Source: Bacteroidales bacterium (GTDB lineage Bacteria > Bacteroidota > Bacteroidia > Bacteroidales > UBA932). From it: a stretch of DNA of 64,000 nucleotides. Positions within the stretch are counted from its first letter, which is position 1; each line of letters begins with the position of its first letter. The stretch covers positions 124,001 to 188,000 of the forward strand of contig WOYW01000016.1 in NCBI GenBank assembly GCA_011620605.1, read 5' to 3'. Under the pieces are notes generated by a model, which searched no databases, was not told the DNA's origin, and worked only from the letters and a program-made list of their open reading frames with translations. A program made the translations under genes and the position numbers. Of the stretch, positions 7,198-15,771 are shown piece after piece.

Positions 7198-9660
7198 TTA
7201 TCGCCTTACACACCGGACAAATTTTCCGGAATCCTGTATTATACCGACCGTTGTTACATTGGGTACAGGCAAAACACTTAATGAACCGCTTCCTATGGCA
7301 AACTCGGCATGTGCTGCGGCAGTGGAACCGGTTGCCCCACGTGCCCAGTACCATGCGGAAGGTGTTCCGTTAACTGCGTAATCCAGAGCTCCGCTTTTCG
7401 ATCCGTCACGAATGCCGTATCCTTCCCAACCCATGGGGAAGAACAGGTTTGTACTTCCTGTACTGACCATCAATGCCCCAATGGCTGAACCGGTGTCATC
7501 ATATACGTACCCGGGAAGCATTGAAGAAGAGGCAAGGCTGGTATACTGGGCAGATGTGGCCACTACATAACCTTCGGGACAGGGACCTCTTTGTGGGGTG
7601 GTGTTGGTTGTGGTTCCGTTCCAGTTGTAGACGTTCTTGACTATTGTAGTCCATCCTGTTTGCAAATTGGAATTGGGATTACCGTTGACTGAAATGGACA
7701 ATTCCAGGTTCTGGGTATTAGCATTGCCCGGTCCTGGAATGGAAGGGTGCATTCCGCCGTTGTTTCCCCATTTAAAGAACCATCCGCTAAGGGAAGGCTG
7801 TGTTGTAAGGAATGTAGTTCTGGGTGTAAATGGCCAGTTCCCTGTTCCGCTGACATTTGTGTTTCCCAGGGCATTGAAGGAAGACCACCAGACGCCGCCG
7901 GCCGACATTTGTACGTCCCCGTATCCCTGGCGTACATATATAATATGTTCCAGCATGCCGTCTTCATACGTAACCCTGATGCTTCCAAAGCGATTGGTTG
8001 TGGAAGACCCGGTCGGGGAGTTTGCCTGGTAATAAAACCGGACCTGGGAACCGGGAGTTCCGGTTACGGTACCGTTTAGCACGGTATTAACGACCGAGCT
8101 CCCAAGACGGATGAAGTCCGCGCCGGCTTCCACCACAGCCTGCCACGTTCCGATGGACACAAGCGGTTCAAAGGACAACGGGAAAGTCTCTGTTGAAGTT
8201 CTTTGAATCACGATCTCCCTGGAAGCAGTGTTGTCGTAACTTCCGTAAACTGCAATGGGATTGATAATGCGCGGCGTCTGAAGGACGGTTACAGTCACAG
8301 GATCGTAAGTTCCGTAAGGGCCGCTCACGTTTACAACAAAAGAAGCTGTTCTACGGCCTGTTATTGCAATGTATTCACTATATGTTTGAAGCGGAATATT
8401 GAAAATAGTGGATGTTGTAGTACCGGAAGTGGTGGATACCTGAAGGAATCCTCCGTCCACAATGTTTGTAACCGTCCAGTTATACGTGAGTGTTTCCGTT
8501 GTTTCGTCTCCGATCCTAATATGGGTATTGCCGATAAGACCGCTTTTGTGCCCAAGAAATACGTCTTCGGCAGTTACATTGCCCAATAATGTCTTCTCCA
8601 CCCGCCAGGTGACTTCGCTGCGGGCTTTGTCTTTCAGTACCAGAGTGACTTTGTAATGGGTGTTGCGTTCTATGTCAAAATCATCCGTTACGTTCTTACC
8701 CAGGAAAAAGCGGTATGTTATGGTTCCATCTTTGGGATCGTTCGGATCGGTATCCCTATATTCGGCGGTTACTTCCAGATATGAACAGGTTGCATTGGTG
8801 TAAACGTTCTGGGGCGTATAACCGGCAGGTGTTTTCATGGTTTGATCGGCAACGTATTCACCCACAGGCTGCCGGTTCTCGTACAGAAACAACGCCTGAT
8901 TGCCGGTTGTATGGGTTGCCAGGTCAATGGTCGCTCCTGTAGGATCTTCCACAGAATCACCATCCGGTACTGAACCGGATTCGTTCAGGATCCTGTTCTC
9001 TCCCAGGCGCATGGTGGCTGGCACATTTTTCAGGGCAATCTTTACCGGGGTTACCGTGACGTATTCATCCAGAGGCAATGCAGTATCGTTCCGGTCAAAG
9101 GCAACGGTAACCATGGCGACCAGCCTTTTAACATATACGTTAAACTGTTTATCACTAGCGATATATACCGGGTTTTCACTTCCTGCATCGTCGGGAGAAA
9201 GCCATCCGAACATGTGATTTTGTGGAATTCCCCCGGCAGAAGCATTGATGGTAAAATCTTTCAGGTCAGCTACAGTCGGGACATCTGCCTGCATGTCGTA
9301 GGGAACATTTACTACCACATACACATAACGCATTCCTTCTTCCGGAATCAGGCGATAAATTCCGTCAGCAGCAGGTTCCGCGAAAAAGCGGGAAGATCCT
9401 GCGTCCAGATTCCCGTCAACATCGTAGAAAAGGAAATTAACAGCGCTTTTACTATCGTAAGCATTTTGTATGGATTTGGTACCGTAATCCACTTCTTTGT
9501 TAACAGGTATGTGTACTTTAAAGGTTACCGGCACCTTGTTGCCCGTACCGGAGGGTAAAGGAACGGGGTCTTCCTTCCTACACGAAATAAGTGCCATGAC
9601 CAGCAATGCCGGCCATAACCACTTGATTAGAAAACGAATATCAATTTCTCGAATATTCAC
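7198..9660 (-). CDS. Large fimbrillin-type lipoprotein with C-terminal FISUMP-like domain (probable fimbrial tip or accessory subunit)
   Basis: The 820-residue protein starts at a GTG (9660) and has a type II signal peptide ending at Cys27 (VMALISC). An Mfa1/FimA-like N-terminal half follows (VPVTFKVHIPV, RYVYVVVNVPYD, KRLVAMVTVAFDRND), then two or three beta-sandwich repeats around residues 380-560. From about residue 600 there is a lectin-like or FISUMP-like C-terminal domain (GGVWWSSFNALG, GPCPEGYVV near 690, final FVRCVRR). It is the last gene of the fimbrial operon. By analogy with mfa3-5 of Porphyromonas it would sit at the tip as an adhesin, which is inference. No in-frame ATG lies before the signal peptide, which is why the GTG is used. 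Confidence 0.8.
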   Translation of the reverse strand: MNIREIDIRFLIKWLWPALLVMALISCRKEDPVPLPSGTGNKVPVTFKVHIPVNKEVDYGTKSIQNAYDSKSAVNFLFYDVDGNLDAGSSRFFAEPAADGIYRLIPEEGMRYVYVVVNVPYDMQADVPTVADLKDFTINASAGGIPQNHMFGWLSPDDAGSENPVYIASDKQFNVYVKRLVAMVTVAFDRNDTALPLDEYVTVTPVKIALKNVPATMRLGENRILNESGSVPDGDSVEDPTGATIDLATHTTGNQALFLYENRQPVGEYVADQTMKTPAGYTPQNVYTNATCSYLEVTAEYRDTDPNDPKDGTITYRFFLGKNVTDDFDIERNTHYKVTLVLKDKARSEVTWRVEKTLLGNVTAEDVFLGHKSGLIGNTHIRIGDETTETLTYNWTVTNIVDGGFLQVSTTSGTTTSTIFNIPLQTYSEYIAITGRRTASFVVNVSGPYGTYDPVTVTVLQTPRIINPIAVYGSYDNTASREIVIQRTSTETFPLSFEPLVSIGTWQAVVEAGADFIRLGSSVVNTVLNGTVTGTPGSQVRFYYQANSPTGSSTTNRFGSIRVTYEDGMLEHIIYVRQGYGDVQMSAGGVWWSSFNALGNTNVSGTGNWPFTPRTTFLTTQPSLSGWFFKWGNNGGMHPSIPGPGNANTQNLELSISVNGNPNSNLQTGWTTIVKNVYNWNGTTTNTTPQRGPCPEGYVVATSAQYTSLASSSMLPGYVYDDTGSAIGALMVSTGSTNLFFPMGWEGYGIRDGSKSGALDYAVNGTPSAWYWARGATGSTAAAHAEFAIGSGSLSVLPVPNVTTVGIIQDSGKFVRCVRR

Positions 9661-9673
9661 GGATCTACTTTCA

Positions 9674-10558
9674 TTAATGCATTAAGGGGATCAGTTCTTC
9701 TTCGTCCCAATTGCTTACTTCTATTGTAATATCCAACCCTGTAATGACTATTTCCAGGGGGATGTTGATATCACCAATATTCCCGGGATCAAAGCCTGCC
9801 TGCTGCAATAAAAGACCAAGATTGGACTGTTTCAGTATCAGATGGTTCTTATCGAACAGATTCAATATTACGTTGTTCAAATTGTTCCCTCGAAAAATAT
9901 TGAACTCAATGAGCATGATTCCCGAAGATTGGTAAAAAGACCCTGCCGGATAGTAGGTTTGCGGCGGACCGGTTGCCCCTTCGGACAGGGAATATTCAGG
10001 TAGCAGGTTATCCAAGGTAATATATGCGGGAGGCGTTTCGTTTTTCGTGGCAATGTTTTGCAACCCCCGTACAAGCAACCTGAACCCAATATGTATGCTT
10101 TCAAGATCTACGGTATCTTCCACAGAATCAAACGGGGGAACGATCAATTCCTTTCTGCCCAGGTAAAGGCTGTCATTACTAATAATTTTTTGACCTTCTG
10201 CATATTGAGGGCTTGTAACAGTGAGGGTTGCCATGGATTCAGGAGAACAGAGCATTGTATGCCCGTATGCATTGCCTACAGCCACAAGACTGTAACTTCC
10301 CGGGGAAAGGTTCAGTCCGGCCTTGCATGTTCCGCTACACAGTCCGCCGGTTAAGGGTTTTTCCTGTACCAGGCGGTTATCGTCCCCGTAAACCAACAGG
10401 GTTACCTGCCCTATATACCGATTAAACTGGCAGTTGGTCCCGTCGGGACAATAACGGAAGGAAATGCTTACATTGTCGCACTCTTCGGGGGGATCAAAAA
10501 TGCATCCCCCCAGAAAAGGCAACAACAACAATAATAATGCTATCCTCCTGAATGGCAT
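9674..10558 (-). CDS. FimB/Mfa2-family fimbrial anchor lipoprotein
   Basis: The 294-residue protein has a short signal peptide with lipidated Cys19 (LLPFLGGCIF). Its mature start, CDNVSISFRYCPDGTNCQFNRY, is like FimB/Mfa2 proteins, followed by beta-rich sequence (VTLLVYGDDNRLV, LSPGSYSLVAVGNAYG, LLVRGLQ). FimB and Mfa2 terminate and anchor the fimbrial shaft at the outer membrane. The gene lies 5 nt after the fimbrillin gene and 13 nt before the large subunit gene, the shaft-anchor-tip order. Extra cysteines (CPDGTNC, CSGTC) may form disulfides. Confidence 0.82.
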   Translation of the reverse strand: MPFRRIALLLLLLPFLGGCIFDPPEECDNVSISFRYCPDGTNCQFNRYIGQVTLLVYGDDNRLVQEKPLTGGLCSGTCKAGLNLSPGSYSLVAVGNAYGHTMLCSPESMATLTVTSPQYAEGQKIISNDSLYLGRKELIVPPFDSVEDTVDLESIHIGFRLLVRGLQNIATKNETPPAYITLDNLLPEYSLSEGATGPPQTYYPAGSFYQSSGIMLIEFNIFRGNNLNNVILNLFDKNHLILKQSNLGLLLQQAGFDPGNIGDINIPLEIVITGLDITIEVSNWDEEELIPLMH

Positions 10559-10563
10559 AAAGA

Positions 10564-11661
10564 CTACTGGTAAACAGGATCAAGATTTACGGCTACCCAG
10601 TTGCCCACCGTAATGGAGACATCAAATGTCACGTTTTCACCCACGGGATCTTCAGAGCCACGTCCAACTACAATATTGACGTTGTACAGTTTCCCGGATT
10701 GCCAGTTGGAAAACGTAGCTCCTCCGGCATCCTTAAACCCAATTGCCCGGACAAAACGCAATTTCATCAAATTGTCGTTGGTATTCTTAGCTGTATACCT
10801 GACCACGATCTCGGGTCCGGCTACAGGTGTGGCCAGTGGAAAGAAATGATAGGCAAAGACTTTGGTGATATCCAGGCCGGTAGCATTGTAATCGAACATG
10901 TTATGGTAATATGTACCCTTAAACAACTCCTGGTCTATTATATAAGAATCCTCCAAGGATCCCTGGGCATTCAATGTGCCTCCGGTATTTCCGAAAGTTG
11001 TGGTTTCATAAAAGTTTCTTATATAAACACCTTCAAATGTAACTTCTTTTATCACTGTGTCGTCATAATTCAGGGTTATTTGAAAGCGCGACACAAGGGG
11101 ATTCAAAGATACAGCAGCCGATAACCGGACTACGTTCCCGTCCTGGGTGGAGCTGATCTCGGACTCTCCGTACAGGACCAACTCAGTGGGATCGTTATCA
11201 TATTGGATATCATTGACTAATGCAATAACTTCATTATAGGTTGTTACCGCTTTAAGAGCAGCATCCATATCCCCTGTAAAGTTTGCGCTCTTAGGGTTAC
11301 CGATTATCTGGACTTTATTAGCGTACTTGTATATGCTTTGCAACTGGTAGCCTGCTTTCAGTGCATCTATATCCAGCAACGGGTTGGCTGCATCGGGGGT
11401 AGTTGCCACGGGAATAATGTGCTTCATGGACCCATCGGGTGCAGATATGAAAATATAGACTTTCTGGGGGGTGGCAAAGTTGGATCCGTCTGCAATACCT
11501 GCATCTGTAACGGCTTTGGTAGTTGGAGCAAAATTTCTGTCATCAAGCCTGATGTAAAGGCTCTGTGAGTAATCCTCCTGGCTTTCGGGAGGCAGTTCAT
11601 TTTTCTGGCAGGAGGCGATCATCAGGATCGCGGCAAGGCCTGCAAATACGATTTTTTTCAT
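10564..11661 (-). CDS. Fimbrillin (Mfa1/FimA-like major subunit), lipoprotein
   Basis: The 365-residue protein starts MKKIVFAGLAAILMIASC with lipidated Cys18. It shows the fimbrillin pattern: an early strand (SLYIRLDDRNF), APTTKAVTDAG before a FATPQKVYIFI strand, SAAVSLNPLVSRFQI in the middle, and a C-terminal strand FDVSITVGNWVAVNLDPVYQ. That last strand is typical of fimbrillins that polymerise by strand donation after protease cleavage. It is the second gene of the operon, upstream of the anchor, and the best candidate for the shaft subunit. Assignment is by family pattern. Confidence 0.85.
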   Translation of the reverse strand: MKKIVFAGLAAILMIASCQKNELPPESQEDYSQSLYIRLDDRNFAPTTKAVTDAGIADGSNFATPQKVYIFISAPDGSMKHIIPVATTPDAANPLLDIDALKAGYQLQSIYKYANKVQIIGNPKSANFTGDMDAALKAVTTYNEVIALVNDIQYDNDPTELVLYGESEISSTQDGNVVRLSAAVSLNPLVSRFQITLNYDDTVIKEVTFEGVYIRNFYETTTFGNTGGTLNAQGSLEDSYIIDQELFKGTYYHNMFDYNATGLDITKVFAYHFFPLATPVAGPEIVVRYTAKNTNDNLMKLRFVRAIGFKDAGGATFSNWQSGKLYNVNIVVGRGSEDPVGENVTFDVSITVGNWVAVNLDPVYQ

Positions 11662-11715
11662 AATAATTGGAAGTTCGTGGTTTTTGTTATCGTTTTTTAG
11701 TTTGTTGATAAATAT

Positions 11716-12273
11716 CTATTTCAGTATAAAAACCAGCGTGATCCCGGCCCTTGTGGGGCCAATGTAGTGTTTGGTGCCTTGTCCCAGGGATGGTCCGCAA
11801 GGGCGGGTTTCAATAATTTCGTAATTTAAATGGGCATACCCCGCCCCAAGAGAAAATTCAAGACGAAATACAGGGGTAAGAGTCCAGTGGTACCCGTAAG
11901 CTATGCCGCCCCCGTAAAGAAAGCCCTGGTGACGTATGCCTTCCAGTCCCAACCGGGAGATGTTCCCCACATTGAACTGGGAAAAAAGACCGTGAATGCC
12001 GACAAAATGACCGGAAAAAGATGCCCGGGGCCAATAGCGGAACTCGGGTTGGATCATCCAGTGTTTGATCCGTCGGTATTCGGAAAAATTCCATGGATTG
12101 TAACCTCCGGATACATCCAGAGTGATTCTGGATGACAATCTCACTTCCATTCCCGCGCTGATGCTGGAAGTAGCATCATAAAGAACATTTGTTTTAACCG
12201 CAATCTTTTGACCATAACCAAGTGATGTCTGGAAAAAGACTACGCAGAAAACAATAATGAACCGACACCACAT
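11716..12273 (-). CDS. DUF3575 outer-membrane-like protein heading the fimbrial operon
   Basis: The 185-residue protein has a signal peptide (about residues 1-21, ending GYGQ) and then KIAVKTNVLYDATSSISAGMEV, the hallmark of DUF3575, with alternating beta strands to its last residues (RAGITLVFILK). That predicts a small eight-stranded outer-membrane barrel. DUF3575 genes commonly lead fimbrial operons in Bacteroides and Porphyromonas relatives, as here, 54 nt before the fimbrillin gene. Its role in assembly is not known. The start faces the divergent DUF2807 gene. Confidence 0.8.
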   Translation of the reverse strand: MWCRFIIVFCVVFFQTSLGYGQKIAVKTNVLYDATSSISAGMEVRLSSRITLDVSGGYNPWNFSEYRRIKHWMIQPEFRYWPRASFSGHFVGIHGLFSQFNVGNISRLGLEGIRHQGFLYGGGIAYGYHWTLTPVFRLEFSLGAGYAHLNYEIIETRPCGPSLGQGTKHYIGPTRAGITLVFILK

Positions 12274-12348
12274 ATTATTTTTTTGCTAAATTTAATCAAA
12301 AATTTCTTAATGCTGCAACATCTGAAGAACTGGCAACGTCTTAAAATC

Positions 12349-13002
12349 ATGAAAACAACCACGTTAGTAATTGTATTGCTGTCAGCACTTACCAGCGCAT
12401 GCTCGGGTCTTATTGGAAGCGGCAATGCCGTGGAGGAAACACGTACGGTCAGCACGGCATACCGAGGTATAATTGTTGAAAAAGCCATCCGGGTTACGAT
12501 CTCGGATCAGGTATCGGCAATTCACGTAAGAGCCGATGAAATTTTTATGCCTTTCCTGGAAACTTATATAAACGACCAGGACATGCTGGTGATCGGTTAT
12601 ACAAAGAACTTGATAGGTTATTCTTCAGTAACTTCGGAAATAACCGTTCCGTATCATCCCCTGTTATCTACTTTCATTGCTTCCGGAGCCTCCTATATTG
12701 ATACAGATTGCCCCATCACTATAAATACGGCTTTTTTTGAGGCCAGCGGAGCTTCTCGTCTTAATTTCCACGGTTCCGCTATTAATTGTACTGTTCAACT
12801 AAGCGAAGCTTCCCGTTTTGAGGATTTTGATTTTACGGCCATTACACTGGATTGTGATTTGTCCGGAGCCAGCCGCATGGATATCACGTGCCAGGGAGTT
12901 ATGAAGATCAAAGCTTCCGGAGCCAGTAAAATATATTACAAAGGAGACTGTGTTATCAATTCCATTGAAACATCAGGAGGCTCGGAAGTCGTAAAACAGT
13001 GA
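12349..13002 (+). CDS. Head-GIN domain (DUF2807) lipoprotein
   Basis: The ATG at 12349 gives MKTTTLVIVLLSALTSACSG, a lipoprotein signal with lipidated Cys18. Residues 30-215 form the right-handed beta-helix of the head-GIN family, seen as repeated S-G/E-A-S turns (IASGASYID, EASGASRLNF, LSEASRFED, LSGASRMD, KASGASKIY, SGGSEVV). Such proteins are common, surface-associated and of unknown role in Bacteroidota. The upstream in-frame ATG at 12310 would place 13 hydrophilic residues before the signal, so I prefer 12349. It is divergent from the fimbrial operon. Confidence 0.87.
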   Translation: MKTTTLVIVLLSALTSACSGLIGSGNAVEETRTVSTAYRGIIVEKAIRVTISDQVSAIHVRADEIFMPFLETYINDQDMLVIGYTKNLIGYSSVTSEITVPYHPLLSTFIASGASYIDTDCPITINTAFFEASGASRLNFHGSAINCTVQLSEASRFEDFDFTAITLDCDLSGASRMDITCQGVMKIKASGASKIYYKGDCVINSIETSGGSEVVKQ

Positions 13003-13081
13003 TCCCTCTTGTGCGAGGTGTTCAAACCGATTTTTTCTATGTAATACGCTTTGATCCGTTTATCCATCTCTGATTTTTTAT

Positions 13082-13327
13082 TTATATAAAATCGGTGTCA
13101 CTCCCTGTTATAAGGTGTAATTTCAGATTGATCTCCTCGATGGCAGAGGCCAGTGAGTCTGCCGTAAGTGAAAAACCGAAGGGCTGAACATATTCCGGTG
13201 AATTCCCGGGTACCTCCATGACTTGTTCTTCAAGTTGAACACCCAGTATTCTCTGGAGGCTTCTTTTCTCATAGGATTTGAAGGAATAATTTTTTCTTCC
13301 CGCAAGAAATAGGACTGTTCCTGAACA
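13082..13327 (-). pseudogene. Possible decayed gene fragment
   Basis: In the 441 bases between DUF2807 and the zinc-ribbon gene, one minus-strand frame (13327 down to the stop at 13082-13084) reads like protein, with segments RKNYSFKSYEKRSLQRILG, EVPGNSPEYVQPFGF and TADSLASAIEEINLKL. It has no start codon, and a different minus frame takes over upstream (13419 start, MKFYRQFLFRYIYRLVALYY). A further minus-strand start at 13067 (MDKRIKAYYIEKIGLNTSH) runs into the DUF2807 gene. I read this as the debris of one or two genes. The family is not recognised. Confidence 0.35.
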
Positions 13328-13429
13328 TCAATTATATCCATACCTGGAGTCCCATGAGAGTAATATAAGGCAACAAGCCTGTAAATATATCGAAAAAGAA
13401 ATTGACGATAAAACTTCATGAATATTTTC

Positions 13430-13437
13430 TATTTTTG
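13430..13437 (+). promoter_or_regulatory. Putative -7 box of the zinc-ribbon gene
   Basis: TATTTTTG fits TAnnTTTG and lies 6 nt before the ATG at 13444, so the leader would be very short. No clear TTTG is found 19 nt upstream. Confidence 0.3.
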
Positions 13438-13443
13438 CACGGC

Positions 13444-13743
13444 ATGATTCTAAAAAACAATATTCCGGACAGTAAAAACACCCTGGGAACGGTCAGGGAA
13501 TTTTATTGCAACAAGTGCGGCAACGTATTTCACATCTTTGAAGGAACCGGATCCCTGGGATCAAATTATTATTGTTCCCTGTGCGGAAAGAATCATTTCA
13601 AACGTCATACGGATCCTAAAACTTCAGGTTATTTCCTTTGTGAATGTGGGGGTACATTGCACAACTACCTGACATTTGCCGTTTGTCCCAAATGCGGCAG
13701 CCAGGACGTTACGGCAACCGGCATTGAAGGGTCATGGGAATAA
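13444..13743 (+). CDS. Small protein with two zinc ribbons
   Basis: From the ATG at 13444 the product has 99 residues and four cysteine knuckles: CNKCG, CSLCG, CECG and CPKCG, enough for two zinc ribbons. The layout resembles small metal-binding proteins related to rubredoxin-like or transcription-factor ribbons, but no enzyme domain is present. It is flanked on both sides by gene remnants and seems to be the only intact gene in 13.0-13.9 kb. Function is unknown. Confidence 0.65.
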   Translation: MILKNNIPDSKNTLGTVREFYCNKCGNVFHIFEGTGSLGSNYYCSLCGKNHFKRHTDPKTSGYFLCECGGTLHNYLTFAVCPKCGSQDVTATGIEGSWE

Positions 13744-13745
13744 GC

Positions 13746-13922
13746 TCAATGATGGTAATGGTGTTCTACCTTCATGGCTTCTTCGTAGGTTTTATGTATG
13801 GTTCCGAAAGGATGTTCCGCAGGAGTATAAAATGAGTAAATTTTTAAAGGTTCATCACCCGTCTTGATCACATTGCGAAATTTCCCGGATTCGATTCTTA
13901 AGAACCGATCTGTTAAAGTTAA
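13746..13922 (-). pseudogene. Remnant of a cupin-domain protein (C-terminal 58 residues)
   Basis: The frame ending at the TGA 13746-13748 reads RFLRIESGKFRNVIKTGDE, then PLKIYSFYTPAEHPFGTIHKT, EEAMKVEHHYHH. This matches the last third of the small cupins whose normal sequence has PLKLYTIYSPPHH-DG-VHKTKADA. An in-frame stop at 13923-13925 and the absence of any start or the N-terminal metal-binding half show the gene is gone. A normal member has about 110-120 residues. No expression is expected. Confidence 0.72.
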
Positions 13923-13965
13923 TTAAATTTCCTACTTTTGGGTAAGTCCAATCGTATACAAAATC

Positions 13966-14379
13966 ATGAAAACCTTACTCCTTTCTTTATTTTTATTCTC
14001 AGGGATCCCAGTTGTTCCCGGGGCTGATGATCCCGCAGTTCACTATAGAACGGGTTCAAAATTCTTTTTTGTGAACCGGGTAGAAAATTTTGTGGATAAA
14101 ACAAAAGACGTTTGCGAATCGTATTCAGGAAAGGACTGGAGAGAATCCCAGAAAGATTTCGGCAAACTTGTCAAGGAATACTCAGATTACTACTCTTCAC
14201 TTTCACAGGACAAAAAGAGCCGTGTCAACAAGGCCGTTGGCAAATACGTGGGAATGACGTTAAAGGCCGGAATAGACATTTCAATAGATGTTTTAAAAGA
14301 GATCTATCGCAGGGCTCCATCTGTTTTGGAAGGATTGTATGAAGGATCGGGGCTGAAAGACCTTTTAGAATCCAATTAA
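13966..14379 (+). CDS. Small exported helical protein, unknown function
   Basis: The 137-residue product has a signal peptide (about residues 1-19, ending VVPGA), a KFFFVNRVENFVDKTKD segment, then mostly amphipathic helix rich in lysine and aspartate (DWRESQKDFGKLVKEYSDYY), and a moderately hydrophobic stretch near residues 95-120. It stands first in a tightly packed run of lipid-related genes, 9 nt before the CDP-alcohol phosphotransferase gene. Its position suggests an envelope role. I recognise no domain of known function. Confidence 0.65.
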   Translation: MKTLLLSLFLFSGIPVVPGADDPAVHYRTGSKFFFVNRVENFVDKTKDVCESYSGKDWRESQKDFGKLVKEYSDYYSSLSQDKKSRVNKAVGKYVGMTLKAGIDISIDVLKEIYRRAPSVLEGLYEGSGLKDLLESN

Positions 14380-14388
14380 CCGGGAGTC

Positions 14389-14967
14389 ATGGATAAGAAG
14401 AAAATTGTCACTGTACCCAACCTGTTAAGTTTTTACAGGTTGTTGGCTTTTCCTCTGATTCTCTGGTTCATAATATCCGGCAAAGAACGTCTTTTTGCCA
14501 TATTTTTAATTATAAACCTGGTAACGGATTTCCTGGACGGTCTCATAGCAAGGATCTTTAAACAGGAAACGGATCTTGGGGCAAAACTGGATTCTTTTGC
14601 CGATGATCTGACGTATATACTTGCATTTACCGGACTACTGATGTTCAAAGGGGAGGATTTCATGCCTCATATAGTCAGTTTTGTAGTATTTATGGCTTTC
14701 CTGGTAGGATCTGTTGTCATGGCCCTCATAAAATTTAAAACAACACCCAGTTTTCATTTGTATTCCACAAAGATCAGCGGATATATCCAGGCAGGTTTTT
14801 TCATATGCCTGTTCACAATCGGCTTTATACCTCTATTTTACTACATCATGATTGTTTGGGGAATACTGGCTGCCACAGAACACATGATCATCCAACTCAT
14901 TATCCCTGAAATGCGCTCCAATGTCAAAGGTTTATACTGGGTGCTGAAAGAAAAAAAGAGCAAATGA
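14389..14967 (+). CDS. CDP-alcohol phosphatidyltransferase family protein
   Basis: The 192-residue membrane protein has the family signature D-G-x2-A-R-x8-G-x3-D-x3-D at about residues 48-70 (FLDGLIARIF, then DLGAKLDSFADD). Such enzymes transfer a phospho-alcohol from a CDP-alcohol to a second alcohol with release of CMP, making phospholipids or related head groups. About six membrane segments are visible. Its stop overlaps the next gene by 4 nt. The exact substrate (glycerol 3-phosphate, inositol or another alcohol) cannot be read. The CdsA-like and kinase genes downstream would supply a CDP-activated substrate. Confidence 0.9.
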   Translation: MDKKKIVTVPNLLSFYRLLAFPLILWFIISGKERLFAIFLIINLVTDFLDGLIARIFKQETDLGAKLDSFADDLTYILAFTGLLMFKGEDFMPHIVSFVVFMAFLVGSVVMALIKFKTTPSFHLYSTKISGYIQAGFFICLFTIGFIPLFYYIMIVWGILAATEHMIIQLIIPEMRSNVKGLYWVLKEKKSK

Positions 14968-15761
14968 TTTTTCACTCTTCATTTGAATTCGCTTATCTCT
15001 GGCTGCCATTTATCGGACTGATAGTAGGCTTTCTGGGATCTCTTACGGGAGGCGGTGGCGGTTTTGTTTTTATCCCGTTACTCACCATTTTGTTTAAAGT
15101 CCCTCCGCAAATTGCCATAGCCAGTTCTCTGGCGGCCACTTTACCCATTTGCCTTGCAGGAGCTTACGGCCATCACCGTAAAAAAAACCTGGATTTTCGC
15201 ATTGGACTGATATTTGCCGCCGCCGGTATTTTAGGAGCACTGGCAGGAGCCCAGATAGCCAACATGATAACCGGGGAACAATTGAAAACAAGTTTTGGGA
15301 TATATTCCATAATCATAGCAACAAGTATGTACCTGGGTCAGCGAAAAGACAAAAAGGCCATCGCCAACGGAGAGGACCCCAAAGAATTGTCCAAAGCAGG
15401 CAAGTATTCAAGAAGTACGTTATACGGATTTCTCTCGGGCATTATTACTGCCACTTTCGGGACCAGCGGGTCAGCACCCATTCTGGCCGGGCTGATGAGT
15501 ATCCGGATGCCGCTAAAACTGGTACTGGGAACTTCCCTTCTCATTGTATTTGTCAATACCTGTTCAGCCCTGGGGGCACATATACTGGTGGGAAAGATAG
15601 ACCTGACTATTGTATATTTCCTGGCCTCAGGTTCTATTGTTGGAGCACTGCTGGGACCAAAATTTCTGGCAAATGTCAGGGTCGATAAAGCAGAAGGACA
15701 GGTGCGTTTGTGGTACGCCCTGGGAATGGTTGTCTGTGGAATTCTGATGATAGTTCTGTAG
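14964..15761 (+). CDS. TauE/SafE-family membrane permease
   Basis: The 265-residue protein has about eight membrane segments in two similar halves, with GFLGSLTGGGGGFVFIPLL in the first and SGIITATFGTSGSAPILAGL in the second, the conserved glycine-rich helices of the TauE/SafE (DUF81) family. Members move sulfite, sulfonates or organic anions across the inner membrane. It overlaps the phosphotransferase gene (ATGA) and precedes the cytidylyltransferase gene by 10 nt, an unusual place for a permease. The substrate cannot be inferred. Confidence 0.88.
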   Translation: MIFHSSFEFAYLWLPFIGLIVGFLGSLTGGGGGFVFIPLLTILFKVPPQIAIASSLAATLPICLAGAYGHHRKKNLDFRIGLIFAAAGILGALAGAQIANMITGEQLKTSFGIYSIIIATSMYLGQRKDKKAIANGEDPKELSKAGKYSRSTLYGFLSGIITATFGTSGSAPILAGLMSIRMPLKLVLGTSLLIVFVNTCSALGAHILVGKIDLTIVYFLASGSIVGALLGPKFLANVRVDKAEGQVRLWYALGMVVCGILMIVL

Positions 15762-15771
15762 TTTTAAAGGT

